From positions 27,677,368 to 27,741,367 of the forward strand of contig JABBOT010000005.1 in assembly GCA_016165875.1 (NCBI GenBank): DNA of 64,000 bases, in the 5' to 3' direction. Position numbers and translations under genes: made by a program. The notes under the pieces were generated by a model that was not told the DNA's origin, searched no databases, and worked only from the letters and a program-made list of their open reading frames with translations. This DNA is from Acanthopleura granulata (lineage: Eukaryota; Mollusca; Polyplacophora; Chitonida; Chitonidae). Position 1 is the first letter of the stretch. Each line of letters starts with the position of its first letter. Positions 12,202 through 23,099 of this stretch are shown here, piece after piece.

Positions 12202-13906
12202 CTGCAGGAGTAACATGTATTTAATAAGCTGTTTAATGTACAAATATTAAATTATACAACCACTTAACAAAAGAGAAAGGTACGGATTTAAATTCACAGG
12301 TAGAAATCATATAAAATTATTTAAAATTATATAAAATGTTGTCAGGTGGTACCTAAATTAAACTCCCCTAAAGTACCCTTTGTTTAATTTGCTGATATGA
12401 TAGCTAGCACAATTTGATATATTACTGTCTTTCTGTCTTTCTCTTTGAGAATTGGATACAAGCCGTCACGCTTCATGTTGTTGTTGTATTAAAAGAGGAA
12501 GTCATACATATGCCTTGTTTTGAGGACACAAACGGCACTAACTTTCAGTAAAACTTGCCCTTGACTTGGATAAACAACACACAGAAGAAAACTAAGTATT
12601 CGCTAGGGTATCTCAACAACTCAGCAGGAATTGGGGATAAAAAAAGTTGATGTTTTTTTCAAATGCTTGGTTCAACAAGAGAAGTAGCTCACTTTTGATT
12701 TTGCTCGGTTAATGTAAAGCATATTTAAAAAGAGATGTAACAACAGAAAGGATTTTGAATTTATTCTTTCACTGGAAAGCACCTGTAAATTTAATGTATA
12801 TAGAACACTGTTCGCATTGTTTGGATTCAAGGTCTACTTTTAAGTTCTTTATTATTCTTGCTCAACCTTTAAATGTAATCTGGATGCTATCAGTGTTTAT
12901 CAGAAAAAGTCATATTTCTGTTCTTCTCAAAATCAGAAAACAAGTGAATCTGTGAAGTGAATATTTATAGAAATTTACAGATAATTACACAATATAACCA
13001 AAAAAATTGCCTTGGTTTGTAAATCAATTTGTAATTCAATTCAGATTCCACATTGGTCGGTAAAAATTTTTTAAACTCAATTTAGCCCCTGCCACAAACT
13101 CCAGTTTTGAATTTCAGTTTGTGAAATTTTGACCTCTATGAAGGCCTGATATGTAGGACTGGTGAAAAGATAATCCACCGGATTGGTAGATACAAGCTGT
13201 GCTGTGAATGTTTATCTAATTAGTAGAATATGAGACACTTCTAAATGATCTGGGTATTAAGCTTAATCTGTGCGTTGGTCATGATGATGTCATTTTTTAA
13301 AATGGCCGCATCATTAAGCTTTAAAGAACTGCAACTTTTAAATGCTTCTCATATGTCTTACAAAACACTCCCAAAACATTTTGCATACTATAATTTTTTT
13401 CAGCCTCAAAGAACACTCCACTGAAAGGGCTACAGGTGTTGGGTTTTTGCTTTTAAACCATATATGTTCCTACAACGATGAAGACCACCAAAAAACTGAA
13501 ACTTACATATATTTACATAATTTGCAGCATTTATTTGTCCCCCAACATGTTTTCAGTGTCTGTAAGAAAATCAGAACATCATAACATACAGACAGACATT
13601 TAGGCAGCACATTTAGAAAGTAAGTTATTAGATAGATATTACTTGTTTAAATAAAGTGACAAAGAAATAAACACCACGTTGCAATAATAGCATAATCATG
13701 GGATTTTATAACCGATGTGTTACACACATCAGGTTGAATGTGTGTGGTCACTCTCAAGCTGTGTCAGAATACCTCCATGTATTTTATATCGGGTAAAAAT
13801 ATGTTTATTCGAAACATTTCAAAATACAACATAAGGCCCATAAGTCTTAACGTGAAAGAATTATTAGACAATGATTTAAATAATGTTGACCACAAGCAAT
13901 ACTCAC

Positions 13907-13978
13907 ATGAGTTACTGTCATCTGTTCCTTTCAGATCAACAGGATAATCAGGTAGATTGAATGGATTTTCATCAATAT
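13907..13978 (-). CDS. Gene A mini-exon 2 (72 nt)
   Basis: Bounded by TTGTTCAAG and GTGAGTATT; 72 nt, phase 1 to phase 1, coding DIDENPFNLPDYPVDLKG followed by TDDSNS. Acidic linker. In copy B only the first 34 nt survive because a 786-bp deletion removes the rest with its donor. Confidence 0.55.
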
Positions 13979-14080
13979 CTTGAACAAGACAAATAAAATC
14001 AAATTTAAATTACACATAAAGTTCTGAATTATTACAATCTTTTGAATATACTTCCTATTCAAAAAGATTTATTTATTCAT

Positions 14081-14197
14081 ATTTATTTCATTGGTGTTTT
14101 ATGTCGTACGCAAGAATATTTCACTTATACGATGGTGGCCAGCATTATGGTAGGAAACCGGGCAGTGCCCATGGGAAACCCACGACCATCCGCAGCT
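14081..14197 (-). mobile_element. SINE fragment in copy A
   Basis: Tail and part of the body in reverse orientation (TTTATTTCATTGGTGTTTTA to ACCATCCGCAGC). Also present in copy B, so inserted before the duplication. Confidence 0.85.
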
Positions 14198-15718
14198 ATA
14201 TAAAAAGAATCCAATAATCTATGTCAAATTACAATACAAACTAAATAAAAATAAAATGTGCCAATTAAAAACAAAACATTTCAAAACAGACATTGGAAAG
14301 AATATTACAGATTTGCTCTGTACCATGAACGTCTAAGGACATTGAGCTACAGGGCCTTCTCATTCGCACAGGCGTCTCTAGGCATCATGCAATTTATTCT
14401 AAAAGACTTGTCATAAACAACAACAAAAAACCCGATCTATTTGGCATTAGATGTCCTATAATCTTACTGTTAATAATATTAATATTATTTCTGCAGTATG
14501 CAATGATTTTTTTATCACTAGAAAAAGATGTCATGATCATTGTCACTGTTTACATTTGTACATGTGCTCATGATGGAGTAGAAAGTATAATTGAGAAAAT
14601 ATTATTTGAACGATTTATACCTTCATTTTGCACAGAAAGGCCTAGTGGAACATTCCCCTTGGTCAAATGTGAATTTCATTGCCAATTGCACTTTATTTTT
14701 CCTAGTTTTGAACAAACTTTTAAATCAAAAGTGCATCACGATGTGAACATCCATGTTTGAAAGCTGGGTGACGATTTCATGTCACCCCATTGTAAACTGG
14801 TCTATAAATGTTGATGCCTGTGCGCTGTTCATACTAGTTACCAATCTCCAGGGGCAGAGATTTTATCATACCAACACTTAGCGGCCATTAGATACCCAAA
14901 CAATTTGCTCGTTACATTTCATATCCCAGGCAAGTCCCAGCGCGTGTCATATTTGACATCCAGCCCGGATGTTATCTTTGACAGGAAACCCACGAAATGC
15001 ACTCAATTTTCAAACTTCATTTAAGTCAAAATTCTATGGAAAACAAATATTACACCGACTGTATATCAGGGTGGAACACTACTTCATGACAGTTATGAGC
15101 GCAGGATTCTCTTCTTGGTTCAACATAAGTTTCATTCAAAAATAAACTGAAGTAGTCCAAATGAAAGTCAAACATTATTTTAAGAAAAGAGAATTTCTAC
15201 CAGTGATACGGGAGTAAATCTTTTCAATACATTTAAGCACTTTTCGTAAAAATCTTCATGTTTTAGGTGTTGCAGCAGCCATGAAAGGAGCTGTGATTGT
15301 TAATTATTTCATTTGTTTCTGTCTGTTCACATATCAAAAACAGCAATGAATTAAGTTTTAGACTTAATTACAAGTGCTACTGTATTGATCTGTCTGATTT
15401 TATTTTGCCCATATAATGAAAAAAGTAACAGTTCAAAGATGTTTTCAAAGCTGCCAGCTGCTCTCCCCAGCTGACTGGGGATGAAGCCCAAGGATAGTAA
15501 CTACTGAGTTCATCGAAGAAGAAGAACTAAAGAAAATTGAATGAATGCTAACTACCAATCATGTACTGTTGAAGGTAATATTAACAAGATCAGCTAAAAA
15601 AAAGAACGAAATAAAAATCAGATTCGCTTTCAAAGTCTTTGTAAATTCAGATTTTGGATCAAATTAAATTGTAAAAAAGAACAATTAAAACAATAAACTA
15701 AACATTGTTTTGCTTTAC

Positions 15719-15746
15719 CACTGTCAGATATCAAATCATCTGATGT
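15719..15746 (-). CDS. Gene A mini-exon 1 (28 nt)
   Basis: Acceptor TATTTACAG and donor GTAAAG bound 28 nt coding TSDDLISDSG. It starts in phase 0, fitting the phase-0 end of the SET exon, and ends in phase 1, opening the series of phase-1 symmetric exons. Identical coding in copy B at 58,815-58,842. Acidic, probably disordered linker. Confidence 0.55.
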
Positions 15747-16305
15747 CTGTAAATACATACATAAACATGTTCTACAATTTTTTTTTGATAAAATCTGTTC
15801 TTAAAAAAAATACAGATGTGTGCTGTAAGTACTTTATAGACATATGTTGACTAATTTGCTTTAGGGACAATTAGCTCCTTACACAACTTTTAACTTCTAC
15901 ACAGAATATGGAGTAATAAATCATACCACTAAAAACTGGAGAGTAGTTCCACAGTTTTGTACTAAATGCAAGAGCCGATGAACACAGGGTGCAATTTTTG
16001 AGACCTTATTTTACATGTGGATACATAATGAAGGTAACGCAAACAAATCTCTGATTTCTTGCTTTAAGGAATCTAGCCGAATGTACACCGAGGGCAAGGA
16101 TCTGCTCCATTCTCTGTACCTTACAAGTTAAAAAGAGGTTTAAGGAGCTATCTAGAACTATAGACAGATACACTTACTGTATTTACAAAATAAAATCAAA
16201 GAAATAGTGAAGGCAAGGATTTTATGACACATAATAAAATAGGAATTTTCACAATTTTCAACATCAAGAATAAGACTTCAGTAATAAAGCAAATACTGAA
16301 CTCAC

Positions 16306-16501
16306 CTGTTGTCTCCACCGAAAATTACCCTCCCCATAGTCATATGTGATTTCATCCCCTTTTCCTATCATTTTCTTTGCGAACAGGCATAGACAAGGAC
16401 AATCATTCAGCACCATTAGCCTCATCCTGCTGTTGCATGTTTTTTCAGGGGCATCATTAACATATCTGCATAAGCGTCCTAAGATCTGTGTAGCATCAGC
16501 G
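16306..16501 (-). CDS. Gene A exon: SET domain, C-terminal half
   Basis: A 196-nt exon with acceptor CTAAATAG and donor GTGAGT, open throughout. It encodes CADATQILGRLCRYVNDAP, then a Cys/Asn segment, then LCLFAKKMIGKGDEITYDYG and ends WRQQ. The YVND segment and the EITYDYG post-SET-type motif with the invariant Tyr are the substrate and cofactor-binding landmarks of SET methyltransferases; KMT5A relatives methylate lysine. Copy B carries the same exon, but its acceptor AG has become AA. The stretch upstream that looks like a frameshifted reading frame is intron. Confidence 0.8.
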
Positions 16502-16808
16502 CTATTTAGAATAAAAGATGGTACTCATTATTTCCCATGTTACAAGCTTCAGCCAAATAATTACAAATTCTAACCAAGCTTTTTCCATATTCTACATAAT
16601 TTGTAATACGGGAAGATAAAAACAAAGGTGTTACTATTCCAATAACCTTTATAGCATAATGATCAGCTGGCAACAGGGCCTATACGAACATGATGACCCA
16701 GAGATCGATTAAATACCAGCAAATTAAAGTAAATTCACAACAGTTGAAATTTTACCATGGTGCCTTTATCTAGTGAATATTTACACTCTGGATGTTTACA
16801 AGTCTTAC

Positions 16809-16964
16809 CATATCTCTCTCCCTCGGAATCTGAAGTGGTAGATATAGTAATGGTGAAGCCCTTGCCTTTCGTACTTCTCCTATCTTTTCTCGGCAGACTC
16901 TCTATCGAGCCTCTCAAGTAAAAACTCCCTCGCTGAAAATCTCTTTCTGCAAATATCCCACATC
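16809..16964 (-). pseudogene. Gene A exon: SET domain, N-terminal half
   Basis: Acceptor TTTTACAG and donor GTAAGACT frame a 156-nt exon. It begins in phase 1 and reads GCGIFAERDFQRG, the GxG nucleotide-binding motif that opens SET domains. Relative to copy B it has lost 1 nt and 12 nt, so the frame breaks after this motif. The C-terminal part, in the original frame, reads YYIYHFRFRGREI, as expected before the splice at the conserved WC/IC position of KMT5A-like SETs. An in-frame TAG sits between EKR and EKYERQ, in both copies. Broken but clearly a SET exon. Confidence 0.75.
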
Positions 16965-17639
16965 CTGTAAAAGAATATAACATATTAAATGAGCATTTCT
17001 CCGATCTCATCTAAAGCTGGTTTAAGGCAAGTGAGACATAGCCTACCAGAAACATGACGTTTAAAAGAAATAATAACCCAGGCTCATGGACTTGTAAAGG
17101 GGTCTATAGTGAACTATCAAGACCAAGAGCAATGTCACAAATTTAATAAACAAGAAGATTCTAGCCTCCGATAAGTTTATATATGGCACAAGAAAACGTT
17201 ACAGGGACCAAAGATCAACCTTTATGTTAATCAATATTAAAAGCTTCATATGCCATAGACCCCAGCCCTATATATAAGCTAGGGTTAAGCTGGTTTAGTG
17301 AAGACCTCAACACTTTTCATCTATATGCATTAACCAAAAAAGGTCTTTTAAAAAAAAAATTAAACAGCTGAAAGCTACCAGGGAGTATGCCAAATGTTAA
17401 GGCTACACTTTCTATTTTGATCTCCAAGCACTTGACAGAAAACCCTTTCGTTGGATATTGTCTCCTACAGATTGAAACAATAACACCAAAGACCATGCTC
17501 TCGTTTACGTGGGCTGTGGTCTCCTTGCTTTAAGAGGTGTAGGAAAATTCCCATATATTTTCGTACAGGGTAAATACTCCAAGGTTGCAGAGATCAGGCA
17601 GCATATCTACAGCTCAAAAAGGACTGAGTCAAATTCCGA

Positions 17640-17678
17640 TATATATATTCGCATATATATATATATATATATATATGG
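17640..17678. repeat. TA microsatellite at duplication edge
   Basis: Interrupted TATATA tract immediately after the last base of homology between copies A and B. Confidence 0.95.
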
Positions 17679-18418
17679 GGGCACTAACTGAAGATAGCAT
17701 GCACATCTTGAAAGTATGTACTACAAAACCTATGCTTCACTTACTGGAGTGGGCAGTTGTGATTCCCAAAGTGCCTCAGTTTTTCTGGATGGGACACATT
17801 TAGCTCATGTTTTTTCAGATAGGCAGAGAGAAGTTTTAAGCAACTTCAGGTGATTAAAACTGAAACTTGAGTAAACTGCATTTTCTTTCTTTCATCAGCA
17901 AAACTAATAACTTGTGCTTAGTGTGTTTGTTACATCAATAGTCGAATTCACAGTGTGTGTATATATGTAGCTTGTGTGAAATGTGCATTTCAGCAATATT
18001 GTAATAACATAGAAGTCGTCTGTACAAGCTCCCCTGTCGCCCTCCTATCAAAGCTTCTCTAACCCGCCCATATTAAAAGGAGGACACTGTGATGAAATTG
18101 TTTCTGTTTTCTCCAAAGAAACGTACTAAATCAGTTTAAAGTGATAAACAGCACGTTCTAAGTAAAGTTTACCAAAAAGTTTGGACAATATTATGTTTAT
18201 TTTGGTAAAGTATTTTTTTCTAACAGCTACCACAACAGCTGAAAATGACATTTGACTGCACTCCATCAACTGGCATGAAACGTAGCCATTCAGTGTCGGC
18301 TATGACATAATTCTTCCGGAACACTCTTGCCACCTGAGGTTGCAGTAGGCTGCTGCGGCTGTGGTTAAATCTTAAGTGTATATGTAAATTTATAACATGA
18401 AATGATCAAGAAACTTAC

Positions 18419-18473
18419 TCCCACCACATCACAGTGGTCTAGAAATACTTTGTCGTGTTCTTCACACAAATAC
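18419..18473 (-). CDS. Possible exon, CEEH...HC motif
   Basis: Acceptor ATTATAACAG and donor GTAAGTTTC bound 55 nt coding YLCEEHDKVFLDHCDVVG. The Cys/His spacing recalls the small zinc knuckle that precedes PR/SET domains in PRDM proteins. It lies 1.45 kb upstream of gene A's SET exon on the same strand, just outside the duplication, so it could be a 5' exon of gene A. It starts in phase 2 and ends in phase 0, which does not join directly to the phase-1 SET exon. Confidence 0.3.
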
Positions 18474-18479
18474 CTGTTA

Positions 18480-20140
18480 TAATTAAAAAATATAACATTA
18501 AAACAGTGTCGAGTCCCTATCTTATTACATGGTACACGTACATTGATAGACAACTAAACAGATTTACTGCATAGTTTATAAACAGCTCAAATCTCCTAGC
18601 TTTCTGATTGGTCAATCTCTCATAAACTTAAAAAGCAAATGCGCCTTTAGATCTCAAGTCGGAAGCAAAATACTCCATGCTTCAAATGAAGATAATTCAG
18701 CAAACAAATTCATATAATTTCAAACAACTTTTTACATTTAAGAGAGAATTTTATAACCTTTATAATTATCAGTATCTCAGTTATGAGTTGTCTTTTACTT
18801 TAATACATTGCAATTTTTTAACAATTTCGCATTTCAACTTGTTTTTAAGACATAGAGGTTTTGCACTGTGCACTGTGCACTGTTTATATGAGGGGTTTTT
18901 TTTTTGGCATTTCAAGCATTCCTGCCTTCTCATTTGTATAAATGGACCCCTGATATAATTACAAGGCTTCAATGTGGATACCTTGAGACGTACAGCTTTT
19001 GCAACCGCGGTAATGAACAAATGTGAGGTGCGGCATGTGCTCACCCCATGTATATATATGTATGCACCAAAAAATAAAATATAACATGTCACCACAACTG
19101 GACACTAAGTGACGCTGATTTATATGGGAGCTAGGCCTACAAGTCAGGAAAACCGCAGCTACACATAATGAAAATAGTACTGTGTAACATGTCCCTCAAT
19201 TACACCAACCCACCAGAAATGAAATAGATAACAGGTAGAGTTGAATATACAGGTCTGACAAGAAGGTACATAGTGAGGGACAAATGAACCGATGGATGGT
19301 AGCCATAACATAAAACTTACATAAATCCCAAGACATGCAAGATGTACATGTGATGGAAGTGAACTTTGGTAACAAATTTAAAGAGAATTCATCTTCACAA
19401 ACCTTTGATGCAATTAATTCATCTTTTTCGACAATATACTGAGTTTTTACCGAGAAATGAAGAGACCAACTAACAAATGGTAATGGAACATTGAAATTAA
19501 ATAGGGTTCATACACATGACTAGGTTTACATGTTATGTACAGTCAGGCCACACCAATTGTAGTTTGTGTTTTCTCTGCAAGCCAACAATGAAAAAAGGAA
19601 TAAAACTACAACTGAAAATTGACTTTTTTATTTTGTCCAATATGGGAGTTTTTCCTGAAGCCTTACTGATAATAATAATGTACATAGACAGAGATATGTA
19701 AGAAATTATTATTATGAAAACTGCCCTTAACAGTTAAAGAATGTATGAAATACTTGTTTTTTTTATTTCTGAATATGCACATTAGGATGTGCGCATTAAA
19801 GTAAAACATAGTCAAATTATAGGAATAGAATTAAAAACTTACCTTCATGGACAGTAGCCAATGTGAGGAAAGGTTGAACTAATCCAATCTGCTACTGCAT
19901 AATAGGAAAGACCTTAGTTAAGAAAAGATATTAAGGGTCTTAAACTTACATACGAGGATAGCTATAGTAATATATTAAGGACTGTGCAATAAACTTGAGA
20001 ATGAAAAAACAAAGTGAAATAAATAACCTTTGTTATTACTTAGTGTGTTTGTTCTACTTGATGCTGAACTTTCTGAATGTTGCATTTACGGTACACAGGT
20101 GATGTGGAACTTTTTTGCCTTACTCATTATTTACATTTTG
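18480..20140. other. Unassigned, non-coding
   Basis: No exon pair or transposon motif found. A GCACTGTGCACTGTGCACTG triplet repeat lies near 18,863. Confidence 0.35.
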
Positions 20141-20149
20141 TGTCTATTT

Positions 20150-20235
20150 ATGATTGTTGTTTTATGTCCTCATGAAAAGTTTTACACTTACCCAATGGTG
20201 GTAAGGTTTGTGGGTGGAGGAAACTGAGTAAACCA
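20150..20235 (-). mobile_element. SINE fragment, strongly decayed
   Basis: GTTGTTTTATGTCCTCATGA followed by TTTTACACTTACCCAATGG and GGTGGAGGAAACTGAG follow the reverse-oriented SINE tail and body. Weak but ordered match. Confidence 0.4.
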
Positions 20236-20448
20236 CCGACCTTTGGCAAGAAACTAACAAACTTTGCCCACATGTGACATACATGTACATGTCCACGCAC
20301 CATACTCGTGTAAGGCAAGTGATGTTGAACAAATGTTAGACTGTGCACATCGCCACTAGAGCATTGTTGATCACTTCTGGCGATACATATACCTCAAGCA
20401 GTGAGAACGACGTGTAACCTTGTGACTAAGGTAACAGATAAGTAGATA

Positions 20449-20874
20449 TCAACATAACCGATATTTATGACATTCCATTCCATTACAGTTAGTTACTGCC
20501 TGTTGTGCTACATCAGATTCACTAAAATCAAGATGATTAACATTTTGATTTGGAGAAGTAATTGAAGAACCTGAAAACTGAGCTAATCTGTGAGCATTCC
20601 ATGTTTTTCTATCTGCAGTTACATAAGTGTTTGGTTCAACTTTCCTAGTATTCTGCAAGGGACTGGAAAATTTTCTTTCACCCTTTGGAACATGTCCAGT
20701 TCTTTTAACTCTAACTAAATCACCTGGTTTGAAGGTTTGTGATTTTGCACCTTTGCGTCTGTTGGTGTATGTTGTGCTTTTTTCTTGTTTGGATTCCACG
20801 CGTTTGCGCACCATCCTCTCTTCGTTAAAAACAGAAGACTTAGTAGCATGGACAATGTTTAACTTCATTTTCAC
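20449..20874 (-). pseudogene. Ty3/gypsy integrase C-terminal fragment
   Basis: Open minus-strand frame with KSQTFKPGDLVRVKRTGHVP and later KVEPNTYVTADRKTWNAHRL, the pattern of the C-terminal tail of Ty3/gypsy integrases (phi-GDLV, then a small beta-barrel). It follows the integrase core on the same strand. Confidence 0.75.
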
Positions 20875-21592
20875 GTGACGACCATGGAGTAAATCAGAAG
20901 GTTCAACTCCAGTTGTGAGATGGGGTGTGCATCTGTACAGGGGTAAAAAAATCTCTGACTAACTTTTTGCTTGTCGTCCTAGAAGCTTAGCAGTTTGAAC
21001 AGTTTCACTGAGAACTTTATTAAAGCGTTCAATTTCTCCATTTCCTTCGGGATGATAAATGGCAGAATGAGTGTGTTTGATGTTTCTATCATTAAGAAAC
21101 GTTCTAAATTCAAACGAATCAAACTGTGGGTAACAATTTTCTCTGGGAATCCCTTGCGAGAAAATACAGACGTTAGAAAGTCAATTACTGATTCTGTTGT
21201 TGTACTTAGTGTAAAGCTAACATCTGGCCATTTATTGTGGTAATCTATGAATGTAATGGCAAACCTATTCTCGTAATGCTACTGAGTGTATGGTATGGTC
21301 CTATGATATCTATCCTTAGTTTTAACCAAGGGTTAATTGGTAATTGCACAGATTGCATCGGACCGTTGTGACAAATACTAGTTTTGTCATTTATCTGACA
21401 AACAGAACAATTTCTGACAGCATCACGGACTTGTATGTCCATCTTATGCCACCAAAACAACTGACGTAAACGTTGTTTTGTGTGCTCAACTCCTTGGTGT
21501 TTGGAATGATCTAGTTCAGTAACTCTGGCGGTTAGAGATTTAGGTACCACAGCGCGCTCGTTTCGGTGTACCACGTTATTTATCACAGACAA
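20875..21592 (-). pseudogene. Ty3/gypsy integrase zinc-binding and core fragment
   Basis: Starts with the HHCC domain: H...HQGVEHTKQRLRQLFWW followed by C-x2-C (NCSVCQ). The core follows with ITFIDYHNKWPDV (first Asp) and, after a frameshift, YHPEGNGEIERFNKVLSE (catalytic Glu). The segment with the second Asp is missing, and at least one stop and one frameshift are present, so the enzyme is dead. Confidence 0.8.
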
Positions 21593-21905
21593 CTCATTGC
21601 GTACAGAGAAGTACGGTTTGGCCTCGCTTTCAACGAATTTTGCTTTGCTCAGCCATCCATTTTCGATATAGCCTTTAAGAAGACTGCAAGACTTATCTGC
21701 AGCTGTAGCTTCAATCTATTCAGCTTTCGTGATACTGGTGTCTTGTAAGAGTATTTCAAAGACACGATCGACTTCGCTATCGATGTTGGTACTGCAACTA
21801 TCATTCACTTCGACAGGTAAACGAGACGGAGCATCGGCTACCTTACTTTGTGCAACAGGTTTGTATTGCACTGTATAATCATAATACAAGAGCCTGGCGT
21901 TCCAT

Positions 21906-22190
21906 CTAGCTATCAGCAGCTCTGTGACCCGAGCCTGACGTTGACAAGAGTGTATCCAGGGCTTGATGGTCTGTTCTCAATGTGAACTTTCTACTCAACA
22001 GGTAGGTATGCCACCTTTCTATAGACCAAATACAAGCTAAAGCCTCGCGTTCTCCTACTGAATAACGTTTATCAGCATCGTTCAATTTACGTACAGCGCA
22101 CACTACCGTAACTTCATCACCATGACAGAAATGAGACACATCAGCAAACTCGACGGAGATATTAAGTACAACGCAGGAGGAAAACCAACA
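21906..22190 (-). pseudogene. Ty3/gypsy RNase H fragment
   Basis: Contains RYSVGEREALACIWSIERWH and FTLRTDHQALDTLL, hallmarks of the RNase H domain of Ty3/gypsy polymerases. The 5' part and the whole reverse transcriptase are absent, so the element is truncated just upstream. Confidence 0.85.
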
Positions 22191-22199
22191 TACTCCAAA

Positions 22200-22800
22200 A
22201 GAAATTAGAAACACTATGGAAAATAATCTTTATATAGAATAGACAGAGAGGACAGCAATGACAAGCTCTGTTAGGCTGAGACGAAAAATCATGAAGTCAT
22301 GCAACTGACAGGATGAAGAAACAGTAGACCTTAGAACAATCGGAAGTATTTTTGTTTTGTGCACCATACACGTACATCACGAAAAACACAGCGAGGGGTT
22401 TATATATATACACACATTTGAGGGATTGTGTGTAAGTTAATATTAGTGCTTAATACAGTCATACCATCTATAGGTTAGGGAACAAACATGTAGCTATTGC
22501 GAAAGAAAACATGTGGTATAATTTAGAAGCAGAAAGAAATGATGGTTAAGAACAGAGGAAATGACAACAGAAGGTTGTAATGGCTGACGACAAAAAGTGT
22601 CCATAATGAAAAGTTTTCATTGATGTATTGATATGTTACCGAAGGATAGGATATTGGGATGTATATAGTGGCTGTGAATTTGATGGGTGGAATACATGGG
22701 ACAATACAATTAACAATGCAAATGAAGTGATATGCAATTAAGTTGATGAAAGTAACATAAATTGCACAATTGTCCCATTGCAGATGGCCTCTTACAAGTT
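22200..22800. other. Unassigned, non-coding
   Basis: Between the gypsy fragment and a SINE. AT-rich, short TA tract, no exon or element recognised. Confidence 0.4.
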
Positions 22801-22818
22801 ACTGCCACAAAGACTATG

Positions 22819-23078
22819 ACATATTTGTTTATTTCATTGGTGTTTTACGCCGTATTCAAGAATACTTCACTTAGCCCATACAACGGCCGCCAGCATGATG
22901 TTTGGAGGAAACGGGGAAAAGCCACCACCATCCGCAGGTTGCTGGCAGACTTTCCCATTTGCTGCCGGAGAGGAAGCCAGTATGAGCTGTATTTAAACTC
23001 ACAGCGAACACATCTGGGAGAGGCTTCTGGGTCATTACGCTGCGCTGGTGCGCTAATCAACTGGACCACCGAGGCTCC
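22819..23078 (-). mobile_element. tRNA-derived SINE, full length, reverse orientation
   Basis: Reverse complement of the same SINE: tail first (TTTATTTCATTGGTGTTTTA), tRNA-like head at the right end. The flanks CAAAGACTATG (22,808) and CAAAGACAATG (23,079) look like an 11-bp target-site duplication with one mismatch. Confidence 0.9.
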
Positions 23079-23099
23079 CAAAGACAATGGGAATAATGA

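Larger units (their letters stand above)
11440..12320. repeat. Tandem duplication carrying a mini-exon (copy A)
   Basis: TTGCATTATACAACGTGCCT and CACTTATTGCCTACATG recur 616 bp apart, each followed by a mini-exon and then TAAATTATACAAC. An internal repeat of about 210 bp (GTCAACCAACTGTCACTTGT at about 11,750 and 11,963) lies in the first unit. The same arrangement exists in copy B (54,350-55,220). Confidence 0.85.
779..16964 (-). pseudogene. SET / C2H2 / tyrosine-recombinase-like gene A (broken)
   Basis: Gene model on the minus strand assembled from splice signals, frame continuity and comparison with copy B. Order: SET N-terminal exon, SET C-terminal exon, four mini-exons, C2H2 finger, large exon with a second finger and YR-like domain, further mini-exons, tail exons. 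The SET half resembles KMT5A-like lysine methyltransferases; the large exon resembles a YR-like family I recall, fused to such SET domains, from predicted fish and invertebrate proteins. Lesions include a TAG in SET, a 1-nt deletion, several frameshifts in the YR exon and a lost acceptor near 1,996. I infer a pseudogene. The 5' exon is not identified with certainty. Confidence 0.7.
1633..17639. repeat. Segmental duplication, copy A
   Basis: From about 1,633 the sequence aligns base for base, same orientation, with 45,838-60,715 and stays collinear to 17,639, where copy A runs into a TA repeat while copy B continues into unrelated sequence. Most stretches look about 95 percent identical or better by eye. 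Compared with copy B it holds extra blocks of about 0.2 kb (near 3.2-3.4 kb), 1,112 bp (7,712-8,823) and about 786 bp (13,159-13,944), and lacks about 971 bp found in B at 55,364-56,334. It carries nearly all of a minus-strand SET/YR gene. Material between the listed exons is intronic or intergenic with no further coding signal I can support. Confidence 0.95.

Noticed and set aside
16502..16580. Apparent frameshift and stop in the SET exon of copy A compared with a longer frame in copy B
   Set aside because: That stretch is intron: copy A has an AG acceptor at 16,502-16,503, and the exon after it is open. In copy B the same acceptor is mutated.
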